Origin: Anaerolineales bacterium UBA6055
GTDB lineage: Bacteria; Chloroflexota; Anaerolineae; Aggregatilineales; Phototrophicaceae
Direction of reading: 5' to 3'
Assembly: GCA_002428985.1 (NCBI GenBank)
Contig: DIYL01000057.1
Coordinates: 1-64,000, forward strand
Length of the DNA: 64,000 nucleotides
The position numbers were made by a program, and so were the translations under genes. This document shows, piece after piece, positions 52,659 through 59,742 of this stretch. The stretch's first letter is position 1. Each line of letters opens with the position of its first letter. Below the pieces are notes generated by a model. It saw only the letters and a list, made by a program, of their open reading frames with translations, was not told where the DNA came from and did not search any database.

Positions 52659-53698
52659 GATGTAAGACTCTGACTATATTCGATAAGCTTATCAAGTTTC
52701 TCAATAGCTTTACCACTATCAATAACATCCTTTGCCATCTCGATTCCTGCTTCAATTGTATCGACTTTACCTGCCGCAAGAATCGCTGCCCCAGCATTTA
52801 GTACAACAACATCACGCTTTGCACCTTGGACTTCGCCACTTAACACACCGCGTAAAATGCCGGCATTAGTTGGTGCATCATCACCCTTTAGTTCACTGAT
52901 ACTTGCACCAGCAAATCCCAACTCTGCTGGATCAAGTTCAAAAGACTCGACTGTGCCATCATCTTTGAGGAAGCTCACCCGATTTGGCCCTGTGACTGTT
53001 AATTCATCCAAACCACCATAGCCATTAACTACCATCGCAGATTTCGTACCAAGCGCTTTAAGGACATGTGCCAGTAAGTCTGTTAAATCAGCGGCAAACA
53101 CGCCCATCAATTGACGTTGTGCCCCAGCGGGGTTTGTCAATGGTCCAAGGATGTTAAAAATCGTCCGAACCTTCATCTGGCGACGTGGCCCAATCGCGTG
53201 TTTCATCGCAGGATGCAACTTCACTGCAAATAAAAATCCTATTCCGACTTCATCGACACATTGTCCGACTTGCTCAGGTGTGAGATCGAGGTTTACACCA
53301 AGCTCCCCGAGCACATCAGCACTACCACACTTACTAGTGGCTGCGCGATTACCGTGTTTCGCTACAGGGATACCGGCACCTGCCGCTACAAAGGCGACAG
53401 TTGTACTAATATTAAACGTCCCCGATTTATCACCACCTGTTCCGCAGGTGTCAAGCAACTCATTTCCTTCGAATCCAGTTGGAACTTTACTTGATGCACT
53501 ACGCATCGCCCGCGCACTACCGGTGATTTCCTCAGTCGTTTCGCCTTTCATACGTAATGCCATCAGGTATGCACCAATCTGTGCTTCAGTAGCATCTCCA
53601 GCCATAATCTGTTCCATTACAGCTTCAGCTTCTTCTGCCTGTAGATGTCCAAACCGTCCCAGAACATCAATTGCGCGTTGTATATCCATCGTATCCAT
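52655..53698 (-). CDS. trpD: Anthranilate phosphoribosyltransferase
   Basis: The product is 347 residues. DTCGTGGDKSGTFNIST is the PRPP-binding glycine loop, KHGNRAATSKCGSADVLE the anthranilate and diphosphate site, and GPLTNPAGAQRQL a second conserved loop. It transfers the phosphoribosyl group to anthranilate. AGAGGTTA precedes the ATG at 53698; the ATG at 53689 is an alternative. The HNH gene lies 15 bases upstream. Confidence 0.97.
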   Translation of the reverse strand: MDTMDIQRAIDVLGRFGHLQAEEAEAVMEQIMAGDATEAQIGAYLMALRMKGETTEEITGSARAMRSASSKVPTGFEGNELLDTCGTGGDKSGTFNISTTVAFVAAGAGIPVAKHGNRAATSKCGSADVLGELGVNLDLTPEQVGQCVDEVGIGFLFAVKLHPAMKHAIGPRRQMKVRTIFNILGPLTNPAGAQRQLMGVFAADLTDLLAHVLKALGTKSAMVVNGYGGLDELTVTGPNRVSFLKDDGTVESFELDPAELGFAGASISELKGDDAPTNAGILRGVLSGEVQGAKRDVVVLNAGAAILAAGKVDTIEAGIEMAKDVIDSGKAIEKLDKLIEYSQSLTS

Positions 53699-53713
53699 TT
53701 TAAAAATAACCTC

Positions 53714-54553
53714 TTATTCGTTGTGTTGATCAATTATTTTTTTTAATTCGTCAATTGTGAGTGGTGGTGTCTGCGAGTGAATCATACGGTGACAATTCGC
53801 ACACAACATCGCCAAATCATCAACAACTGTCTCATCATCTTCGTCATAATCGGCAATTGCCCGTTTATGATGCGCTTCGATATATTCAATCCCATAGAAT
53901 TTGCCAAAATCAAAGCCACACACCTCACAAAACAACTGTCCATGCTTGTCCTTATACTGCTCTTTCGCATCTTTAACTAATGAACGACTTCGTTGTCGTT
54001 GTTTGATTGTTCGTGTGACTGTACGCCCTTCTGAATACGCCTGTTCATCTTCACGTATCTCAATGACATCTTGCACAGTCGGTTCATCTTCGAGCTTTGC
54101 GTCATACCAAATTTGCTCAATTAACTTTGCTGACTCTGGAACAAGTTCTCGTAAGGAACGTAGTTGCTGTGCATCAACCCCAATCAGTCGTTCATTTGCT
54201 CCACGAAATCGTAAATCTGGGACAAACGGTGTTATATCAACTTCCCGCATTGGTTCGAGTGTGTAGCGGTTCGCAATCGCATAATAGTCAGCTTCTTCCC
54301 AACTATCAGGGTCAGCATCTGCCAATTCTTGTGCGACCTCACTATTCGATACAACCGTTTCAACTTGCAACCGTCCTAACAACAACAATTGCCCCAAATA
54401 TACATTAACGATCCACAACACATCCCCGGGTGTAACCCTATCTAACTGATTACTGGCAGCACAGTGTGCCTGTTTCCGTTCACTCAAGTTTTGCCGTTCA
54501 TACGGTGTGAGCTTCCAGTAAATCAGGTGATGTGCCGTGGTGATATAACTCAT
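53714..54553 (-). CDS. HNH endonuclease-domain protein with PUA/EVE-like N terminus
   Basis: The product is 279 residues. Residues 1-90 (TTAHHLIYWKLT, WIVNVYLGQLLLLGRLQVE) look like a small beta-barrel of the EVE/PUA-like type that in some restriction proteins reads modified bases. The middle is helical. The C-terminal HNH domain has CEVCGFDF, YIEAHHKRAI and DLAMLCANCHRMIH, giving two zinc CxxC pairs and the His-Asn-His active site, all intact. A modification-dependent (type IV-like) nuclease is a reasonable guess but not certain. It overlaps trpS by 4 bases and lies inside the trp operon. Confidence 0.82.
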   Translation of the reverse strand: MSYITTAHHLIYWKLTPYERQNLSERKQAHCAASNQLDRVTPGDVLWIVNVYLGQLLLLGRLQVETVVSNSEVAQELADADPDSWEEADYYAIANRYTLEPMREVDITPFVPDLRFRGANERLIGVDAQQLRSLRELVPESAKLIEQIWYDAKLEDEPTVQDVIEIREDEQAYSEGRTVTRTIKQRQRSRSLVKDAKEQYKDKHGQLFCEVCGFDFGKFYGIEYIEAHHKRAIADYDEDDETVVDDLAMLCANCHRMIHSQTPPLTIDELKKIIDQHNE

Positions 54554-55551
54554 CGCACCTTCACACCTAATACAGATCGTATCTGGTTCAATTTCTGGTG
54601 TGCAATAAGTCGTGCCTTTTCTGCACCACCCTCAAGAATCTGTTCAACATGCTGAGGTTTAGCCATAAGCTCATTGTATCGTTCACGTGACGGTGTAAAT
54701 CTAGTATTCAGTAGTTCATACAATTCCTGCTTGATATCACCGTAGGCCACACCACCAGCTTGATACTGTTCACGCATAGCTACAACATCATCAGCATTCG
54801 CAAAGTGTTTATAAATCCCGAATACATTACACTCATCAGGATTCTTTGGATCTTCCGGGCGTTTACTATCTGTGACAATTCGCATCACATGTTTACGTAG
54901 TTTTTTCGGTTCAGCAAATAATGGAATCGTGTTGTTATAGCTCTTGCTCATTTTGCGTCCATCTAAACCAGAGATAACACTCACAGACTCTTGAATTAAT
55001 GCCTCAGGAATAGTCAATACATCTCCATATGTCACATTGAATGCAGTTGCAATATCACGCGCGATCTCAATATGTTGTTTTTGATCATAACCAACAGGTA
55101 CAACATCGGTATCGAACAACAAGATGTCAGATGCCATCAACACTGGATATTGATACAAACCACCATTTACCCCATCATCAAGGTTACGCCCTAATGATTG
55201 ATTCGTATCTGTAACAGATTTATAAGCATGCGCACGATTGAGTAACCCTTTTGCCGTAAAGCAAGATAAAATCCACGTGAGCTCAAAAATCTCTGGCACA
55301 TCAGACTGGCGATAAAATATCACCTCCTCTAGATTTAATCCGAGAGCTAACCACGTCGCTGCAATCTCGCGTGTGTATTGCTCTAGCAAATCACGATCAT
55401 GTAAAGTGGTCAGCGCGTGATAATCGGCGATAAAATAGATGGGCTGATATGTTTTGACCAAACTCAAGGCTGGTGCAATCATACCTAGATAGTTACCAAG
55501 GTGAGGTGTCCCAGTTGGTTTGATACCCGTTAAACTGATTTGCTTCGTCAT
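54550..55551 (-). CDS. trpS: Tryptophan-tRNA ligase
   Basis: The product is 333 residues. GIKPTGTPHLGNYLG is the HIGH-class signature, YFIADYHALT the Trp pocket, and GLDGRKMSKSYNN the KMSKS loop. It charges tRNA-Trp, the very ligand that the upstream T-box reads, so synthetase and biosynthesis are co-regulated. It lies two bases after trpG and overlaps the HNH gene by 4 bases. Confidence 0.97.
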   Translation of the reverse strand: MTKQISLTGIKPTGTPHLGNYLGMIAPALSLVKTYQPIYFIADYHALTTLHDRDLLEQYTREIAATWLALGLNLEEVIFYRQSDVPEIFELTWILSCFTAKGLLNRAHAYKSVTDTNQSLGRNLDDGVNGGLYQYPVLMASDILLFDTDVVPVGYDQKQHIEIARDIATAFNVTYGDVLTIPEALIQESVSVISGLDGRKMSKSYNNTIPLFAEPKKLRKHVMRIVTDSKRPEDPKNPDECNVFGIYKHFANADDVVAMREQYQAGGVAYGDIKQELYELLNTRFTPSRERYNELMAKPQHVEQILEGGAEKARLIAHQKLNQIRSVLGVKVR

Positions 55552-55553
55552 GA

Positions 55554-56138
55554 TTATGCAGTGACCCGACCAAATTCATGTTCCATGAAATTTTGCAACA
55601 TCTTCATGCCATAGCCAGTCAAGATGCTTTCGGGATGAAACTGCACACCAACAACTGGATATTCTTTATGACGAAGCCCCATGATTTCACCCGTAGCAGT
55701 ATAGGCAGTGATCTCAAGACAATCAGGTAATGTGGCTTCTTCAACAATCAAACTGTGGTAACGCGTTGCTTCAAATGGCGTTGGGATCTCGGAAAACAGC
55801 GTATCCCCTGTATGTTGAATCATACTTGTTTTACCGTGCATTAATTCTGGCGCATGGATCACCTTGCCACCATATGCCTCACCAATAGATTGATGACCAA
55901 GACAAATCCCAAGCAATGGAATCTCTGCACCAAGCTCTCGAATGACCTCAAGCGAAATCCCTGCATCTTTCGGGAATCCAGGCCCGGGTGAGATCACAAT
56001 ACGTTCGGGTTGCATTCCGCGAATTTGGTCGATGGTAATCTCATCGTTGCGATACACCGTCAAATCTGCACCAAGTTCGCCCATTTCTTGCACGATGTTA
56101 TAGGTAAAGCTATCGTAGTTATCAATTACTAAAATCAT
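55554..56138 (-). CDS. trpG: Anthranilate synthase component II (glutamine amidotransferase)
   Basis: The product is 194 residues. IDNYDSFTYNIVQ at the start, ISPGPGFPKDAG, LGICLGHQSIGEAYGG with nucleophile Cys and VQFHPESILT with His-Pro-Glu are typical TrpG/PabA. It supplies ammonia from glutamine to TrpE and may also serve folate synthesis. It is two bases after the phosphatase-like gene. Confidence 0.96.
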   Translation of the reverse strand: MILVIDNYDSFTYNIVQEMGELGADLTVYRNDEITIDQIRGMQPERIVISPGPGFPKDAGISLEVIRELGAEIPLLGICLGHQSIGEAYGGKVIHAPELMHGKTSMIQHTGDTLFSEIPTPFEATRYHSLIVEEATLPDCLEITAYTATGEIMGLRHKEYPVVGVQFHPESILTGYGMKMLQNFMEHEFGRVTA

Positions 56139-56140
56139 GA

Positions 56141-56785
56141 TTACGCCTCTGGTTCTGCTATGGTTACTGTTTCCATTCCATCAAGATGACTCACATCATT
56201 TGCCTGTATCATTGTCCATTTCCCATCATCAAATCGAATCGTTGTGACAGAAATATTTGATAATGGCATCCCACCAGATGGATACTCAGGAATTAATTCA
56301 CTAAGTAATGTTCGAATTGCGATCGAATGAGTCACAATCGCAACTGTCTCAATATCTTGTTGGTGTCGCTGGATATCTTCAAAAGCTGAGGTGATACGAT
56401 CAACAACCTGAAAACGCGCTTCACCACCTGGTATCTGAAATTGATTCACGCGTTCGCGAAATTGCTCATATTCTTCTGTACACCATTCGCGAATCTCGCC
56501 AAGTGTTAAACCCTGCCATTGACCGACATTACGCTCACGCAGACGAGAATCATAAATTGGATCAATACTCAACTTACTGGCAATGATTTCCGTTGTTTGC
56601 TTAGCACGGCGTAAATCGCTTGAGTACATTGCGCCGATGCCCAAATGTCGAATAAAATTAGACAAGCGTTCCGCCTGTCCTCTACCATGTTCATTTAGCG
56701 GGATTGATGCCCACCCTTGTTGACGACCGATCTTATTCCAACCTGTCTCGCCGGGGCGAATAAAAAGTACCCGTTTAATTGGCAT
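56141..56785 (-). CDS. Histidine phosphatase-family protein with Pro at the catalytic His (likely pseudo-phosphatase)
   Basis: The product is 214 residues. The family motif RHGE reads RPGETGWN here: the codon is CCC, so phospho-acceptor His is Pro11. The other pocket residues remain: Arg10, Arg59, Glu84 (RERNVGQW) and His153 (VTHSIAIRT). Members such as phosphoglycerate mutases and RNA or sugar phosphatases need the first His, so this protein is probably not a normal phosphatase. It sits between trpE (9 bases) and trpG (2 bases), suggesting a role linked to anthranilate synthesis. Confidence 0.87.
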   Translation of the reverse strand: MPIKRVLFIRPGETGWNKIGRQQGWASIPLNEHGRGQAERLSNFIRHLGIGAMYSSDLRRAKQTTEIIASKLSIDPIYDSRLRERNVGQWQGLTLGEIREWCTEEYEQFRERVNQFQIPGGEARFQVVDRITSAFEDIQRHQQDIETVAIVTHSIAIRTLLSELIPEYPSGGMPLSNISVTTIRFDDGKWTMIQANDVSHLDGMETVTIAEPEA

Positions 56786-56794
56786 GTATAACTC

Positions 56795-58321
56795 CTACAT
56801 TAATCCACGTTCAGCATATTTCACGGCTTCAAAAACAGCACGTGCTTTATTGATACATTCAACATATTCTTTGGTTGGGTCGCTATCAGCAACGAGCCCC
56901 GCACCAGCTTGTACACTAATGGTATTGCCCTGCATCAGTAAAGACCGGATTGTAATGCACATATCCATTGAGCCATCAAAACTAAAGTACCCAACCGCGC
57001 CACCATATGGACCGCGTCGCGTACCTTCTAACTCTTCAATAATTTCCATCGCACGAACTTTCGGCGCACCGCTTAATGTGCCAGCGGGGAATGTCGCACG
57101 TAGTAAGTCGAACGCGTCCATACCTTTGCGTAACTTACCTTCGACCTGACTAACAATGTGCATCACATGTGAATAGCGTTCCACATACATCATTTGTGGC
57201 ACAGTTACCGTGCCATAATCACACACGCGTCCAAGGTCATTACGCCCCAAGTCAACCAGCATAACATGCTCAGCACGTTCTTTTGGATCACTTAGCAGAT
57301 CTTCTTCAAGCGTGAGATCTTCTTTCTCGTTTGCACCCCGTTTGCGCGTTCCTGCTAGAGGGCGATTATATGCAACACCATCTTCCAAGCGCACCAACAT
57401 TTCGGGAGATGCACCAACCAGTGTCAAATCTTCATTGAACTGTAATAGAAACATGTACGGGGATGGATTGGTGGCACGTAATGCACGGTAAATCTGTAAT
57501 GGAGAAGCTGTTGTATCACGACTGAATCGTTGTGAAGCTACAATCTGGAACGCATCGCCATCGTGAATGTATTGCTTGGCTTTGCGGACACTCTCTTCAA
57601 ACACATGTTGTTCAACATTGGACTTCGGGTCACCAAAGTCCTCATCAGTAACAGGTGCATAGGGTTGTTGTGGTAATGGTTGACCCAAAGCTACGACAAT
57701 CTGGTCGATGCTCTGAACCGCCTTATCATACGCCACATCAGCAGGTGTTTCGTCGGTTTTGTGCGCATTTGCCAAAACAATTAATTGATGTTTCGCATGA
57801 TCAAAAATAACCAACGTATCCGGTAACATAAATGCGGTCGTCGGCACACCCAAATCATCCGATGCGGTATTAGGTAAGCGTTCGAAATAACGCACAATGT
57901 CATAGGACATAAACCCTACTGCACCGCCAACAAAACGGGGGAGTCCTTCTAACGGAACAGGATTTACAGTCTGGAATTGTCGTTTAATTACATGTAGAGG
58001 ATCTTGCCCTTCGGGGATAGCAAATTTCGTTTCATGTCCATCGCGGGTCAATGTGACGATATTATCTTTCACACTCAAAACCCCTTTGGGGTTCACACCA
58101 ATGAACGAATAACGTCCAACCTGTTCTCCACCTTCAACACTCTCTAGCAAAAAAGCAGGTTGTCCGGCTTTAGCCAACTTCATATACACCGACACAGGCG
58201 TTTCAAGGTCGGCCAATAGTGTCCGATAAACAGGCACAAGGTCACCCCGCTCGAAATGGGTGTGAACTTCCTCGCGTGAGGGTTTAATATCTGTTCGTTC
58301 TCGTCGCGTAGCACTCAGCAT
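56795..58321 (-). CDS. trpE: Anthranilate synthase component I
   Basis: The product is 508 residues from the ATG at 58321, preceded by GGAGAA; an earlier in-frame ATG at 58357 lies inside the T-box terminator. PAFLLESVEGGEQVGRYSF contains the LLES feedback motif for Trp, and ASQRFSRDT, GTRKRGANEKED, GRNDLGRV and GTLSGAPKVRAMEII are the chorismate-binding segments. It forms anthranilate from chorismate with TrpG. It leads the trp operon under the T-box. Confidence 0.97.
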   Translation of the reverse strand: MLSATRRERTDIKPSREEVHTHFERGDLVPVYRTLLADLETPVSVYMKLAKAGQPAFLLESVEGGEQVGRYSFIGVNPKGVLSVKDNIVTLTRDGHETKFAIPEGQDPLHVIKRQFQTVNPVPLEGLPRFVGGAVGFMSYDIVRYFERLPNTASDDLGVPTTAFMLPDTLVIFDHAKHQLIVLANAHKTDETPADVAYDKAVQSIDQIVVALGQPLPQQPYAPVTDEDFGDPKSNVEQHVFEESVRKAKQYIHDGDAFQIVASQRFSRDTTASPLQIYRALRATNPSPYMFLLQFNEDLTLVGASPEMLVRLEDGVAYNRPLAGTRKRGANEKEDLTLEEDLLSDPKERAEHVMLVDLGRNDLGRVCDYGTVTVPQMMYVERYSHVMHIVSQVEGKLRKGMDAFDLLRATFPAGTLSGAPKVRAMEIIEELEGTRRGPYGGAVGYFSFDGSMDMCITIRSLLMQGNTISVQAGAGLVADSDPTKEYVECINKARAVFEAVKYAERGLM

Positions 58322-58340
58322 GGTAATTCTCCATAGAATC

Positions 58341-58381
58341 AAAAAAACCCAAATCATCCATTACCAAGGACGAGATGAGTT
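58341..58381 (-). terminator. T-box-controlled intrinsic terminator
   Basis: On the minus strand AACTCA and TCGTCC pair with GGATGA and TGGGTT (12 pairs, two wobbles, one 2x2 internal loop) around TTGGTAAT, then a run of T. The 5' arm shares CGTCC with the antiterminator, so the two structures exclude each other. Confidence 0.8.
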
Positions 58382-58640
58382 CCCGCGGTGCCACCTTGAT
58401 TACTTGCTATATTAGCAAGTCGCTCAATGGATACAGACAAACACCAGTTGTCGATACCCTGCGTTATGATAACGGTACGCTTTCCGTCACAAACTACTAA
58501 ATTGATGGTTCGTTTGTGCAACTCCCCAGCCCATTCCACATTGTCATCTGTATCGCATTCACAGCTACTTGCGACTCTCTGAACAGTGATTAAATATGTA
58601 CTCTTCTGGTTCATAGTCTTTATTGGTGTATTCAATTGAC
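58341..58640 (-). promoter_or_regulatory. T-box riboswitch (tRNA-Trp) upstream of trpE
   Basis: The T-box sequence AAGGTGGCACCGCG lies at 58397-58384 (minus strand), followed by the typical CGTCCTTG (58372-58365) that pairs with CAAGG (58398-58394) as the antiterminator. Stem I landmarks are present upstream: GAAGAGTACAT (58606-58596), AGAGAGTCG and TAGCTGTGAA (about 58580-58558). The best specifier candidate is TGG (58533-58531) in GGAATGGG, matching Trp. T-boxes read uncharged tRNA. The region 58354-58635 also contains a spurious minus-strand open frame that should not be annotated as a protein. Confidence 0.92.
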
Positions 58641-58646
58641 ATCAAA

Positions 58647-58675
58647 ATGCTAACGTGCTTTTAATTTTGTGTCAA
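58647..58675 (-). promoter_or_regulatory. Promoter for the trp operon
   Basis: Minus strand TTGACA (58675-58670, 6/6), 17-base spacer, TAGCAT (58652-58647, 4/6). Transcription would start near 58640, at the edge of the T-box leader. The remaining gap to 58786 shows no further feature. Confidence 0.7.
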
Positions 58676-58786
58676 GCACTTTTTTGAAATTCGTTTTGCT
58701 TTTGATTATTTTTGGATAGACATACTCAATAATCTAAATGAACTGCCTCGATCAAAGTGAACTTAAATATAGCATGTATCACCTTA

Positions 58787-58814
58787 TTGGCTTTATGCGG
58801 TTTTCTGTCATACT
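58787..58814 (+). promoter_or_regulatory. Possible promoter for the small membrane protein
   Basis: TTGGCT (58787-58792, 4/6), 16-base spacer, CATACT (58809-58814, 4/6), about 30 bases before the ATG at 58845. Confidence 0.35.
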
Positions 58815-58844
58815 GGTAAAGTGAGTACTGAAATTGGAGAAATC

Positions 58845-59138
58845 ATGAACAATACAATTTACATAATCATAATTCTAGTTGCTCTTGCTATAATCCCATT
58901 GGGGTATTGGATATACCGAACTGGTAAAGTTCAAGTCATCCAAATCGATGCAGCATGGAAAAAACATGTGGAACGCCTTCAAAAACAAGGTATTGACACA
59001 AGTTACATCAAACGTACCCCTGAGTGGGAAAAATCTCAGCAAAATGATGCAAAAGTTTATATGGCGATTGGTCTTATCATTTCAACATTTGTACCAGCTT
59101 TAATTATTGGCATGGTTGTTTTAGCCATTTTATTTTGA
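58845..59138 (+). CDS. Small membrane protein of unknown function
   Basis: The product is 97 residues from the ATG at 58845, which has GGAGA upstream; the in-frame start at 58821 is less likely. Two hydrophobic helices lie at about residues 4-22 and 73-95, with a charged loop of about 45 residues between them. No family was recognised. It is a single gene divergent from the trp operon; a weak AATAGAT/ATCTATT hairpin lies downstream at 59186-59202. Confidence 0.6.
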   Translation: MNNTIYIIIILVALAIIPLGYWIYRTGKVQVIQIDAAWKKHVERLQKQGIDTSYIKRTPEWEKSQQNDAKVYMAIGLIISTFVPALIIGMVVLAILF

Positions 59139-59206
59139 TCTTGAACACATTGTGTTATCTGCAAAACTTCGTTGTTTATAGATCCAATAGATGCAATCTA
59201 TTTATG

Positions 59207-59596
59207 CTAATTTTCTTGAAAATCCATATAGTCAGCTTCAATTGATGTAAACTCAATGATGTTACGAAATGGGTCACGGCAGAAAAAGCGAGGTCGTCCG
59301 GGGATAACTTCCGGATTCCATACATCATATCCTGCATCAGCAATTTTCTGTTTAATAGCAGCAACGTCATCAACTACAAGACAAAAATGCCGGATCGACG
59401 GATCATCAATTGGATCTTCAGTAAAAATATGTAACTCTGAATCCTCTCCTACCATATACCAAATAAGCCCCAAGCTCTGGATTGACGACGGTGCAGGTTT
59501 TTCTTCCAACCCCAACAACTCACCGTAAAATTGGCGTGTTATGTCATCACTATCTGGCGGACGTGGAATGCTGACATGCTGTAATTGTGCTTTCAT
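59207..59596 (-). CDS. VOC (glyoxalase/bleomycin-resistance fold) protein
   Basis: The product is 129 residues, a single glyoxalase fold with two beta-alpha-beta3 units. LQHVSIPRP near the N terminus, RHFCLVVDDV and FCRDPFRNIIEF at the C terminus hold the His and Glu residues that usually bind metal. Members include glyoxalases, dioxygenases and antibiotic-binding proteins; the substrate is unknown. It stands alone and is divergent from polX. Confidence 0.85.
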   Translation of the reverse strand: MKAQLQHVSIPRPPDSDDITRQFYGELLGLEEKPAPSSIQSLGLIWYMVGEDSELHIFTEDPIDDPSIRHFCLVVDDVAAIKQKIADAGYDVWNPEVIPGRPRFFCRDPFRNIIEFTSIEADYMDFQEN

Positions 59597-59688
59597 AATG
59601 ACCTCAATTCGATGAAAAAATCTCGTCTAACTATACCCATACTAATGGCTATTTTCTATATCATCGACTTTCTGAGACAACAGTTTTC

Positions 59689-59697
59689 TGGTATACT
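59689..59697 (+). promoter_or_regulatory. Extended -10 promoter for polX
   Basis: TGG followed by TATACT (59692-59697, 5/6) forms an extended -10; no -35 match is evident. The leader would be about 40 bases. Confidence 0.45.
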
Positions 59698-59742
59698 ACT
59701 ATCGAATATGCGTTCTAATTACAATAAAAGTAGAGGTTTAAA

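Noticed and set aside
53151..53729. A 192-codon plus-strand frame
   Set aside because: It is antisense to trpD, whose motifs are intact; composition is Ser/Pro/Ile-rich as expected of a shadow frame.
58354..58635. A 93-codon minus-strand open frame upstream of trpE
   Set aside because: It coincides with the T-box leader; its residues simply translate stem I and the conserved T-box sequence, and it has no protein-family features.
59186..59202. AATAGAT/ATCTATT hairpin as a terminator between convergent genes
   Set aside because: Only seven AT-rich pairs and no U tract on either strand; too weak to annotate.
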